Of a stretch of DNA of 32,779 nt, positions 10,374 through 21,400 are shown piece after piece. Source of the DNA: Zopfochytrium polystomum (taxonomy: Eukaryota; Chytridiomycota; Chytridiomycetes; Chytridiales; Chytridiaceae). The stretch spans positions 1 to 32,779 of the forward strand of contig JAIVFJ010000490.1 in NCBI GenBank assembly GCA_025765615.1, written 5' to 3'. The first letter of the stretch is position 1. Each line of letters opens with the position of its first letter. Both the position numbers and the translations under genes were made by a program. The notes under the pieces were generated by a model. The model was not told where the DNA came from. It saw only the letters and a list, made by a program, of their open reading frames with translations, and made no database searches.

Positions 10374-11610
10374 AGCTTACGATGCCCACCTCCCATCCCT
10401 CCCTCTCCTCACCACCCAGACGAGATCACGACAAGCAGTCGTCCAGCCGAGCGGACACCAGGGCTGCGATCCGACGGAAGTGGTCCCGCGCCGCTGCTTG
10501 AGCATGGTCATTCTTTTATTGCCCAACGATCGACGGACGGAGGGTTCGCAAAAAAGACTGCGCCTCTGCCTTCCGACATTCCTCGTCCTGGTGGCCGGCT
10601 GGGCACGGAGGAGTCCAATTATGAACTAGACTATATGTGTGACTTGCCGTGCCGTTACAGTAAGGAAGCTAAGGCGTCTCTGAGGACTGACTGAAAGTCA
10701 TAAAAAACCTGAGCTCGACACTGCGCAAAAGCCAGACTCCCTACAGGCCGACAGTGTTATGAGTCCCAGCACTTAGCCTTTGCACGCACACTAACAGTGC
10801 ACTATTTATATCTGAACATACAATGTCAGGACCTTCATGAAGTAGTACATTTATTATGTCCGCCTCATGTGTGTCTACTTAATTGGTTTTGTCCTTTGTC
10901 GTCCGTCTTCAACTCCGGCTGCTGCAGTCATCCCCAATAGGCTCTGTCCGCCAAACTGACGCACTTCTCACCTCCAATTGGTGCAGAGATAGACATACTT
11001 TGGCTGTACCCTGCAGTCATAAGCTTCCTCAGTCACCTACAGCGTTTCCCCTCCATGGGCCTAGCGGCACAATGAATGGGCAAGAGACAGGCACTACGCA
11101 CATGTCCCCTGCAGTCCCTTCTGTCACGACAGGGCCCTTTCACAAGGCCACCCTGATGGCAAAGACAGGTGCTCCATGCCTGTCCCCCACAGTTACTATA
11201 CAGGTATAGAAGTCGCTGGGAGAGCATCACCAGCAAATGGTAAAAGCCTCTCCTATAATATCTGCTTGAGCAGAGCAGGAGGAAAACTGTTTAAACTGGG
11301 TTTACAAGCCAGTGCGAGGGTCTGCATTGGCAGTGGCTCCCTCTCCCAATAAGCATTCGCAGAACAATAACTGGCAGTCACAATAGGTTCATGTCTGTCT
11401 TGTGCCTCTTGCTGCTAACCAGTCAGATCCGCCTAAAACCTTTCATGGGACCACCCTGGTAGCAGCTAGTACAACTGTTGAAGTTGCAGTGTAAAACTCT
11501 GCCAATTTATACTCCTGCAGGTAGTTTGACCAGTTTTCCTGTTTTGCCTATATGAACAAGTTGCAAACTGCTTCAGACAGGACTTTGCTCTGGGGAGGTG
11601 TTGTAAACCC

Positions 11611-12160
11611 CTTCCCACAGAGGGACAGTGATTTGAAATATTCAGAGTATTTCAAATCAACCAAGCTCTGTGCGGAGCCCTGTGTGCAAGCAGCTGGTCT
11701 CCCCACAGAGAGGTGTTATGAATCACCCTCTGGAAACCTCTGGAACCTTCCAGAACATTCCTTCATGGAACCTTGTGGGACCTTCTGGAACCTTCTTTGC
11801 TTTCCTGACTTGTCTTGTTGTCATTGGTATCATTGGTATCATTGTATTACTAATTGCTCTTTCTGGAGCTTTCCTTGAGTCTTGACAAGGAAGACTCTCA
11901 AAAGGGAAAAAAAGGGGGATGGGGCTTGTCCCATCCCTCAAGTGAATTATTGCTTCCAATACAATCATCACTCCTCTCAGTTCCTTGTCTGCCTTGTCCT
12001 GTCCTGCCCTGTTCCTGGCAAGAGGGAAAATGATTTAAACTCTTCAGGAGCATTTCAAATCAACCAAGGACTGTCCAGAGGTCTGAGTGCAGTGACCAGT
12101 CTTCCCACAGAGGAAAGATGATTTGAAATCATCAGGGGCATTTCAAATCAACCAGTCCCT
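11611..12160. repeat. Degenerate repeat family with a conserved palindrome
   Basis: Three units share the order CTTCCCACAGAGG, a hairpin core, AATCAACCA, then a CTGT/GAG-rich tail. The cores are at 11630-11658 (perfect 11-nt arms GATTTGAAATA and TATTTCAAATC, 7-nt loop), 12032-12061 (left arm degraded) and 12120-12149 (10-nt arms GATTTGAAAT and ATTTCAAATC, 10-nt loop). The last two are 88 nt apart. A fourth, very degraded unit may start near 11698 (CTCCCCACAGAGAGG). There is no coding potential. It may be a minisatellite or a remnant of a non-autonomous transposon. Confidence 0.7.
11742..11796. promoter_or_regulatory. Heat-shock-element-like cluster of inverted GAA/TTC units
   Basis: At 11743-11760 the sequence has GAA, TTC, GAA, TTC with exact 2-nt spacing, which is a four-unit match to the Hsf1 consensus. 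A second group, TTC-GAA-TTC at 11783-11795, has the same spacing. The nearest recognised gene starts more than 2 kb away, and the stretch lies inside degenerate repeats, so a role in regulation is unproven. Confidence 0.4.
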
Positions 12161-14125
12161 GGTTCAACATTGGTTCAGACAACAGTCAGCTGACCTGGAG
12201 CTGCTGTGAGCTGCCCTAGTTCAACATTTCTCTGAACCCATTGAGTGTGATTTTAATCGCATTGTCCTCGCTGGCAAAGCCTAGGAAAGCTAGGATCACC
12301 GCTATCTTCACCTAACTCTTTTTGTTGGATTCAGATTAGGCCTTTCGGCTCACCCGACTTCGTGTAAGTCGCATTGGTGGCGGCGATGAGGCTGCTGTCG
12401 ACATAGGAAGCTGGCTTCCTAGGCTCAAATCTCAGCAATAATCCAGTCGCCAATGTCGCCCTTCATTTCGACTTAAGACAAATCCACCAGATATAAATAG
12501 CCCAACTTGGTAGTCAGTTAAGAGCCTCGCACTTCGCTCGACGCTGCGTACCCCCATACATTCCGTAAAAGACGAAGTTGCCTGCTGCCCCTCACCGTGA
12601 ATTCCAAATCTAAATCACAACATTAATGAATTTGGCTCATGTGCAACACCTGAAGTCAAGCATTGGTCCGACAAAGAGCTATCATCACAAGGGATGATAG
12701 AGATAAGCAATTTTTGCCCTTTTTTTCTGTTCCGGAACTTCCTCATTGAAACGCATCTTGGGACATCTTCCCCTTTGAAGATGCGAACAAATAACTTGTA
12801 TACTTGCACCTTTGTGCAAAAGCAGACACAAGTTTTGAAGACATTTCAATTAGTACTCTGCCAAGATTCTGACGGGCTGAACACTGAGTACACGCAAAAA
12901 TACCAGCAAGCATTCAAATCCAAGGCACTTTGTGCGCCATTCGTAACGCACTATTTCTGACCTAGCACACAACCACAATATCTGTGTTGACATTATTGGA
13001 TTTTGTTTGCCAACAGTCTTTCGCTGCCTCTGTCTACTGCAGTTGCACCTGATGGGCTCTGTCCGCAGCTCAGCCACTTTATCGCAAAGTCGTCTCATCC
13101 CAATCGAAAAAGAGGGATCTGACAGGCAATTCTCGCCTCCCTTTACAGGCTTACAAAAATTCTGAGGGCTAATTGCGAATACCTGGTTTTAAGGTTACAA
13201 ATCAATATTTGTCACGATATTTTTCACTGAAGAACGAAGAACTGAGACATATGTATTTCCTGAAACACATACATTTTGGTGTCTTCGACTCTTCGTGCAA
13301 ACGCCTCCAAATAAACCTGGTAAGGTTCCAAATCGATACTTATCGTACAAAATAGCGTACAAAGTCAGGCGTGGGGCAGGCGAAGCCAGCTCAGTTCGAA
13401 CATCTTCTGCAAAAAAGAAGAAATGAACAATTCGTGAAAAATTGGCCGCCAAAACTTGGGTCAAAGTTCAATAATCAATTTGGAAAAGAACTGAGAGGGA
13501 ACAACTTTGGATAGGAAAGTCAGAAGTAAATGCACTATCTGTTAATGACTCATGAAAGCGTTCGCCACCGTGATTAGTTTGTAGAACATGCTGCTGTGGG
13601 CCTCAAGGATATGTTTTGTCTTGTTCAGGATTAGCAAGTCTGTGTGGTTGTTTTGGAATGGGAAGTCCAAATGGACCTTGACTGTGATATCTCCTGACAG
13701 GTCGGACTAGGTGAGCGGCAGATATCATATGGCAATGGTGCGCATACGCAAAGTGCTGGGGATTTAATCTGCCAGTGTTATGCTTTTACCCAGCCTTGAG
13801 CCAGGCCAGCACGTGCCTTTTGTGGCAAGTCCGCCAATGTCGAGTGAGTGATTGGACTCCTCCTGGTTGTTGAATTTTACTTTCCTTTCCTTCTCCGTGG
13901 TCGTTGTAAGGTATTTTTCTGTCTCTGGTGGTCGTTATCCCGTTTTCGTCGATCTTGGCCCAACTCTTGTGTGAACCAATCGAAACCCAAAACAAACGAC
14001 AAAAGAAAAAAATCGCTCCCCCGCCCCTCCACCCTCTCCACCCCTCCACCACTCCCCACATCCCCCGGCTGTCACCTCGCCGTTTGCTAAGCAAACCCCC
14101 TTTTGTCGATCCGACCCACCTGCAA

Positions 14126-15288
14126 ATGGCAGAAATCAGGAGGAAGCTGGTCATCGTCGGTGACGGTGCCTGCGGCAAGACGTGTCTCCTCATCGTGTTC
14201 TCCAGGAATCAGTTCCCTGAAGTAAGCTCGCAGGCGATGCGTTAATCACTGGGCTCTGTTCTCCCCCAATCGCCTGTCTTCTTCCACCGAAATCCTCTTT
14301 TCGCCCCATCTCTCAGCATCACCAGTCTTTGCTGTGAAGATTTGGCCGTGTGTGAATTTGGGACTGGGCTGCCGTGGATTGGTGTTGGGGTCATGGTTGA
14401 CAGGCATCGGCACTGCTGTGACCAGTGCAATCTTCTTGTTCATGCCTTAAAAGTGCTACCGGAAGGATAAGGCTTGGCACGTTTCCATCCAGATCAGGCG
14501 GGAATGGGGAAGCGAAACCATGATTCCAACACTGGTGGCTGAGGTTCCACCCTCCCTTTATTCCAGCAATCCACTTTAATGCTGGAAAACGAAACTTACC
14601 CACTCCGTTCTTCCACTTCTCTGTCCTGCCCAGGTTTACGTTCCAACAGTGTTTGAGGCGAGTACCTGTTCCAACTTCTCATATTGCGGTCTTACATCAC
14701 TATACAGAACTACATTGCCGATGTCGAGGTGGATGGAAAACATGTGGAGCTTGCACTGTGGGATACGGCTGGACAGGAAGACTACGACCGTCTCCGCCCT
14801 CTTTCGTACCCAGACTCACACGTGATCCTCATCTGTTTCGCGGTTGACTCTCCAGATTCCTTGGACAACGTCCAGGAGAAGGTTGTGTGTTGCCTCACCC
14901 TTATCTCATTGTTAGTGACACCTTTTGTAGTGGATCTCAGAGGTGCTCCACTTCTGTGCCAATCTTCCTATTATTCTCGTAGGGTGCAAGAAGGATCTTC
15001 GGTTCGATGCTCGTGTTATCGAGGAGCTTCGGAAAACCGGCCAAGCCCCGGTCACATCGGCACAGGTTCGAAAAAAATGTTCCCGCCCCCACACCCTGAC
15101 TAACCCGTTGGCTGCAGGGACAGGCAGTTGCGGAGAAAATCGGCGCTTATCGGTACCTTGAGTGCAGCGCGAGGACAGGAGAGGGCGTGAAGGAAGTTTT
15201 CGAGCATGCGACCCGCGCCGCCTTGATCCTCAGAAACAAGGTCCAACCCACTGGCCCCAAGAAAAAGCCCCAGTGCCAGTTGCTGTAA
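14126..15288 (+). CDS. Rho-family small GTPase (Rho1/RhoA-like)
   Basis: Membrane-anchored GTP switch; in fungi Rho1 activates glucan synthase and the Pkc1 cell-wall pathway and organises actin. Five exons (14126-14221, 14634-14657, 14708-14881, 14931-15065, 15118-15288) give 199 residues with no frame break. Visible motifs are the P-loop GDGACGKT, switch [28 protein letters not shown] (DTAGQ, switch II), VGCKKDLR in place of TKxD, the Rho insert [30 protein letters not shown] (SAK-like) and the C-terminal CQLL box. Leu in the last position favours geranylgeranylation; a KKK run precedes it. Intron 1 is long (412 nt) while the other three are 49-52 nt. Intron 2 (14658-14707) uses a GC-AG pair with donor GCGAGT. 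The exact fungal paralogue (Rho1 versus others) was not tested, but the effector region fits Rho1/RhoA. Confidence 0.95.
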
Positions 15289-15657
15289 AACCCGCCGCCC
15301 GAATTTATTCACTCCCACCTCCAACCTTACCCTCGTATCATTTTACTGTTCCGCTGCTTTGGTCGATTTGTTTTCTTTTGTTTCTTTTTCTTTCTTTTTT
15401 TTGTTCCCCTTCTGTTGTGCTACCCGACGAGGTCGGTGGGAGGGAGGTGCAGGCGGTATTGTGGTGAGCGGACCCTGGTGGTAGTGGTGGTGGTGAGCTG
15501 GTGGGAATGCGTCATTTGATTTTGGTGACTTGACAGACAGAGAGGAAACACGTGTTCAGCCATCCATTCGCTGCCTTCGCGCCACCTCCAACTGTTTTAT
15601 TGGTTCGCGAGTGGCGTCCGTCAGTCCGACGACGACACCACACCAACGGCGTCGAGC
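15289..15657. other. Intergenic region between Rho and arrestin-like genes
   Basis: T-rich 3' flank of Rho (15350-15415), a GGTGGTGG-rich patch near 15476-15497, then the presumed promoter and 5' UTR of the arrestin-like gene. No gene is seen. Confidence 0.5.
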
Positions 15658-18247
15658 ATGCCGCAAACCCAAGCATTGCAAGGACCGCCGAAGAACAGGC
15701 GCGGCATATTCGTTTTCAACAAGGTGCCATCTTCGGCTACGTCGGGATCGCCGGCTGAAAGTGTGGATTGACCTTCGGTTGGGAGGCAGCGTCACAGCGG
15801 ACGACTACTTGGCTTTTTGAAGTCGTGGGGATCGCTAAAGTTTCCTGGGTCGTCCGCCCAGACTCTCAGTTCGCCACCGATGCAGATCGTATCGCTGGCA
15901 AGGCCCGTCGCGTGAAAAGTGAGGATGAGTTCTGGGTAGTCAGCGCACACCTGGCCGGCCCACAGGTGCGTGAATAATTCTAGCTCGGTACGCCCCTGAC
16001 TCTATGACTGCATAGACTTTTGAAAAGGGTGATCACTCCTATTTCAAACTATTCCTTTGGATGTTGGTCTTTTTTCCCTCTGTGTACTTTAAGGATCCGG
16101 TCACGGAAGAGGAATTCACTGTTCGCTACATCGTTCGTGCAAAACTTCCCTCCGCAACGGATCCGATTGAATTGGAGCAGCCCATTAAGATCATACCAAC
16201 AGACCTGGACGGTGCAACCCTGACGCCCCTGCACTTCAAGGGAACCAGCCCCAGAGGCGCTTCATGTGACGTGCATGCCAGGCGCGGCCAGTGGTCCCCA
16301 AATAGTTCGATCACGTTGTTCTATTCCTTTAGAGCACCGCCAACCGCAGATGTTGCGTCGGTTGCTCTGGAGCTCGTCGTCCGATTGGGACTGCCTGGTC
16401 CAATGGGAGTAGACCAACGTATAGGAATCGAGCGGACCGTTTGCAACGTATAATATTCCTGGTTGCAGGGCGGGGCAGGCCGTGAGCTACACTTTAAAAT
16501 TGCAACCTCCACAAAACTTGCACCAAGTATGACGCTTGGGGCGATAGACATCTCCTACGAAATCCGCTTGGTTGCGCTCTATCCTCCTCCCATTCCCGGC
16601 ATGCCTGCTGTGCCGGAATTCTTCTCGCCAATTCCTTTATTCATTCTCCCTGACGTCCAGAGGGTGATTATTCCTCCTGGTCATGACGACGTGGACGATC
16701 AAGCACGCGGTGCACCACGGCAAGTGTTGGCGTTGACACCGGCCCCACCTGTTCAGCGGCCAGCAGCAGCTCCAATCACACCTATGGCACTGCCCATGCC
16801 CGTTTATGGGATCACCAGTTGGCCAATTCCCTGGGGCACCGCCATTCGTTCCTGGCTGGGCTCCACCCGTTCTTGGAGCGAGGCCACCCATCCCTGGATT
16901 TCCAATGATGGGCTCTCTACCACCACCCACTCCAGGAATGTTTGCAGTCCCACCACCGGGCTATCCAAGACCTCCTGTTATTCCTGGAAATATGATCCCG
17001 CCTCACAATGTCTGTCTTGGTGCCTTTGCCTCAAACCACGTTCTGACATTGCCTTACACTTTCTAGCTCGACCGACGTCCGTCAAACATGAGCTTGCAGT
17101 CTGGAGCTCCTTCTCCAAGCCTGATTTCAGCTTCACCTTCCGCCGTTGGGCCCACCATGGATCAGATCGAGCGTCGCCGCAAGGAGGAGCTGGAGCGAAA
17201 GGAAAGGGAAAAGGAGGCTGCAGCTGAGAAAGAGCGGCGGCGAAGGGAAAGGGAACAGGACCTCGCGTGGGAAAAGGAGAAGAAAGAGCGCGAGGCCCAC
17301 ATGCGCAGAGAATTTGCTGATGATCGTCGTAGTGGGCGCTCCGAGGAATCGGCACGACGATTGAAGGAGGAACGGCATCGCGTACAGCGCGAGAAGGAGG
17401 AATTAGAGAGTAGACTTAGGACGGACAACGAACGACCTCACGGCGGGGAGGAACGTAGAAGGGCTGCTGGTCGACCCGCTGCCCGTAATAATCTAGAGGA
17501 CGACATCGTGGAAGGCACTAGGAGACTTCGCCTAACAGAAGACAATCTGGATCGTCTTCGAGAAGACGAAGGGCGATTCGAGCGCGACTCCGTAGAGCAG
17601 CGTGACATTCGACATAAAAGACGCGAACTAGAGGAGGAGAAGCACCGTTTGCAGGCAGAGCTGGAGCTGATGAAGCAGCGAGCTGAAAACGAACGACTGA
17701 AGCAGGAATTGGAGGAATTCAAGCGGAAGGCGAGTGAGCCTTCCTCTGCCTCTCCGACCTCTTCCCATTCAACACAAGGCCTGGCACGAGAGGGATCGTC
17801 TGGTCCCGCAAGACCGACAGATCGCCCATCAAAGCCCAACAGCGCAAGCGAAGGCAAATCTGTATCCGAGGACGAAATCCGCAGAGCTTACGTGAATTCT
17901 TTGGAGAGTTACCGAAACGAGCTTGTACGCCACTTTAGGGAGAGCAACACGCTGATGCCCTCTCGCCTGCGGCAGGCCGTTCGCGATGAAGAGTCTCAGA
18001 AACTGTGGGCTGTGATCAAGACGAGTTCGAAAGCCAAGAGCATTTTGGAAGTTTTGAGGGTGGGTCCATGCACCATTGTTTGCTTGATTGTCGTATCTTT
18101 CTGCATTCTGTTGAAGCGAGTCACTCTCGAAATATCTGCCCACAGACCGAGATGCGGCAAGCGGACGCCGAGCTTGACAGGGCACTAGACCCGAGCGGAG
18201 GAAAGGGCTCTCCAGCGCCGCCACGAGGACACCCTCCCCCATCTTAA
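15658..18247 (+). CDS. Arrestin-like protein fused to a proline-rich linker and coiled coil
   Basis: Probably an adaptor of the alpha-arrestin (ART) type, which in fungi links membrane cargo to ubiquitin ligases. Exons: 15658-15965, 16016-16408, 16469-17009, 17067-18059, 18146-18247, with introns of 50, 60, 57 and 86 nt, all phase 0. The arrestin N-domain signature is visible as FEVVGIAKVSWVV, then TFEKGDHSY, and EEFTVRYIVRAKL at the end of the N-lobe. The C-lobe includes the segment GAIDISYEIRLVALYPP. A Pro/Gly-rich linker (about 16740-17009; PPGYPRPPVIPG) follows, then about 330 residues of strongly charged Glu/Arg/Lys coiled coil, a small folded-looking segment (RRAYVNSLESYRNELVRHF) and a Pro-rich end. 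Three +1 frame breaks must be bridged: near 15750-15766, T5 at 15814-15818, and GGG at 16808-16810. The start is the first ATG that leads into IFVFNKVP; an upstream exon is possible. The family call rests on motif pattern only. Confidence 0.68.
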
Positions 18248-18275
18248 TTTTACTTGTACCGCATGAATGCTTGAC

Positions 18276-18281
18276 AATAAA
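18276..18281 (+). terminator. Polyadenylation signal AATAAA of the arrestin-like gene
   Basis: A perfect AATAAA occurs 29 nt past the stop codon of the arrestin-like gene, and the next rightward gene starts at 18417. Confidence 0.55.
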
Positions 18282-18416
18282 CCCCCGGCTTTGGCGAGAA
18301 GCACCACTGTTTGCCTGTATGTTGCGGTACTAGCGGTGCAGGGGAAACTCTGGTGGGAAAAATTGTCGCAATTCTTTAAAACAAAGGGGCCGTGGTCAAC
18401 GGGACCACCAAAACTA

Positions 18417-21400
18417 ATGGTGCCTACCCCTCTCGGCCAGGATGCTGTCGCAATCACGCCTTCCCCCCTGCACTTACACGACGCCCCATCGACGAACAGC
18501 GACGACCGCAGCATCGCATTCTCATGGCGTCGAAACATTGCAAATTCTGACGACGGAAAACCGGGCGATTCAGTTGGCTCGCTCGACGTTCATCCATCGG
18601 GTCCAGCGGGTGAGGCTCCGCCAATCGGCGCAATGATCTCCTTCATGGCCGTCGGCTCGCCCTTCCTTCCATACTTTAAGATCCAGCCGCCGGATCTTGC
18701 TCCCGCCACAAAAATGCTTGGGCACCTCGAGCGAGTCGTTGCGCAGTTGGACCAGGCGCTCGACGACGATTTGAGGGAGCTTCGGCTCGCTGGCAATTTC
18801 GATGTCGACAATGCTGAGAGCGATCGCGCCAGCAGTCGGGGAACTTTGCACCGGCACAGCGCAGCGCTGGGCAATGAGACGCCTCGAGCCGACCCGCTTT
18901 TGGCGGTCGAGAACGAGGGCGAAGCGGCTGCAAGCGCGTCGGCCGGTTCGCGCTCAATGCGACGTAGTCGAGCAAGCGATGCTGCCGACACGGCTCTTCG
19001 TGGGACCGATTCGACTTCGATTGAAAATACTCAACATGGAATTGCTAGCAATCTGGAACGATGGATGCCTCGCGAGAAAGAGTCCCCCGAATAGGCAGTG
19101 TCAACTCACCAGCGGGCCAGCTACTCACCGCCAAACTCTCCGGAAAGAAGACTCCAACAAACACGGGGTCGCCAAAACCAACAAAAATTCCGACCCCAGT
19201 CGGGTCTACTTTTCACCTTTCTCCGTTCCGGAAACCAGAGGTCTCAATAGCGCCAACCACCGTCGAAACACCCGCCGCAGCGACGGAGCAGTCGCTTCTT
19301 CCTCCACAGTTGCCGTTCAGCGAATCCGGATCCTCTACAGCTGGTGGTCGGCTTCACAAGTCATGCGGAAACATCGATTTTAGTCTTGGGGATGTCACAC
19401 CACCTCGGAGGTTCTTCAGTCAAAGCGAATTTAGTGTTGGAGATGAAACTGGCTACGGCGCCCGGCATAGGGTAATCTCACCGGAAGAGAAGAAGACCGG
19501 TCATATTGGAGGAGAGGCGAGAAGGGAAGTGCTGAGGCCAGTTCCGGAGGCGGCACTTGTGGAGGAAAAACCTCCAACTCTTCGTCGACCGGAATCTTTG
19601 CGACCAGAAAGCAAACCATCACCACGAAGTAAAAGTAAAAAAGCGTCACCGCAAGCTACTGGTGCGAGTGCTACGGACGAATCTCGCGTCCAAAACGTTA
19701 AGTCCCCGCACCCCCCCAGAAGCATCCTTTCAAGTATTGGGGTCGGTCTCGTCAGTCGACCTCTCGATCAATACAAATGAATTGGATGAGCTTGTCGGAC
19801 AGTCTGCAGACTCGAGCACTCCAGCAGCTCAACTTGGACATCCCGACATAACCACTTCAACAATTGTCTGGCCGGAACCCGAATTTCTGTTTGGCAGAGC
19901 TTTCCCTTTGTCGCCAGCGACAGAGTTGCGTTCGCAGCGTCGGGAGGTGTCAAGTACTCCTCTAGACTCTGTTTCTCCTCAGCAGCACGGGCTGCCGAAG
20001 AGTCGGGCACCGTTCGCTGCAACTGCAGACAACCGAGAGCAACAACCCACATCGATCGACGAAAACCTTGCTAGCGTGCCAAAACCCCGAACACCCACAT
20101 CCCGCCGCGAAGGCTCCTGGAATTTACTGGACAGAAGGAGCAGTTCAGGTTGGGAACTTGTCATCATCGCCTTGGAGTCGTCTCACCTTCCCGCTTCCGT
20201 TCTGGCTTACGAACTTGGCAAGGCGAAAATTCGATGGGGGTTGTCGCAGCGCTGCAAACACTTCAAGAGAAGGTCAAAAAAACTCGAAGACGAGAAGAAG
20301 ACCGCCCGAGAACGTATTTACTCGCTCGAAAATGACTTGGGACTCTCTCGCCAATTACTGAAGCAAGAGTTGCGAAGAAAGCAAGCTCAGCGCAGTCGCC
20401 GTTCGTCCGCCACGCCGTCTGGGTCCTCGCATCGTCCATCGACGTCAGAGCCGATGTCGTCGTTCGACCTTGATTCATCGAGTTCACAATTACACTCACC
20501 TTCGCAAGGTGCTCCTCACCGAAGCCGATTGAGTGCGCCGGAAAGTCATCGTCGCCACCACGCTGCGAACACGTCTCAAAAGCCGCGGCCAACCAGTTTC
20601 TCGTCTTCGAAGGTCCTTACAAAGGAGGTCTCCACGCAATCGCCAGAGACTGACGCCTTCTCCCGCTTTGCCATAAGCATTCATCAAAACCCTGGCACAA
20701 ATGATAGTAATGCGCCAGTGTGGCAACCACCCGTCGCATTAGAAACTCGCGTCGTAACACGAGACGTTTCCGTGGACGCAGTACTGTACCGCGATGTTTC
20801 AACCTCCACCGAGCCCGCATCGCCAACCAAGTTTGGACGAAACACCTTGGGAGTATCTCCTGACGCACAGGCTTCAACACCCACTATAATAAAGCCATCT
20901 CCTGCTTCGAGAAGCATCGGAGTCGGTAGCTCTCGAATGCAGTCAGCAGAGAATGTTGCTGCAGAGCCTCCGCGTTCGTCCTCAGAAACCCAACCTGAGG
21001 TCAATGCGTCCCATCTCAGAGGAGATGCCCTTAAGGACCTCGAAGCGTCCATACTGGAGAAGTTGGGTTTGTACAAAAGCAGCATTCCCTTTACTGCTTC
21101 TCGTTTTTTTAAAATAGAACCCATAACGCAGAGCTTCGAAACGAGGCATCGATGCTCCGACGTCGTGCGTCGATCCTTGAGCGACAGCTGCAACGTGTTC
21201 GGGACCTGCAGAAAGTAACAGGGATGGAGCGAAACGCGGCTCGGAACGAACTCGCCCGCTTGCAATTGAGAATTCGGGAAAGGCTGCCATCCCATGCAAA
21301 TGAAGTCTCCGGCAGCGCCACGGCACCAAACAAAGACAGCAGAACCATGGCATGGGGCGGCATCGAGTACGGCGAAAGCTGGTTGGGAGACAATGTAAAT

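Larger units (their letters stand above)
10374..14125. other. Gene-poor region between glucosyltransferase and Rho genes
   Basis: I find no supportable gene in these 3.75 kb. Base composition is closer to even than in the flanking coding DNA, and open frames are short with no recognisable motif. The region holds degenerate repeats. One related pair is at 10917-10954 and 13034-13072, sharing CTGCAGT and GGCTCTGTCCGC. A direct pair is at about 13180-13215 and 13314-13345, sharing CCTGG, TAAGGTT and CAAATC. A palindromic repeat family is at 11611-12160. This could be old transposon debris. The last 200 nt, pyrimidine-rich, are the likely Rho promoter and 5' UTR. Confidence 0.55.

Noticed and set aside
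9659..10629. Open frames of Ser-Leu and Cys-Val repeats on both strands
   Set aside because: These are translations of (CT)n and (GT)n microsatellites, not genes.
11611..12160. CRISPR-like array
   Set aside because: Units are degenerate, spacing is irregular, the host is eukaryotic and the repeats carry long shared flanks rather than unique spacers.
12400..12480. tRNA-like segment with GGCTCAAATCTC resembling a B box
   Set aside because: The T stem pairs poorly and no D arm or matching acceptor stem can be drawn upstream.
16016..16090. Two compensating frame breaks giving FQTIPLDVGLF in the arrestin N-lobe
   Set aside because: The alternative reading looks slightly more arrestin-like, but the uninterrupted frame is also open, so no change was claimed.
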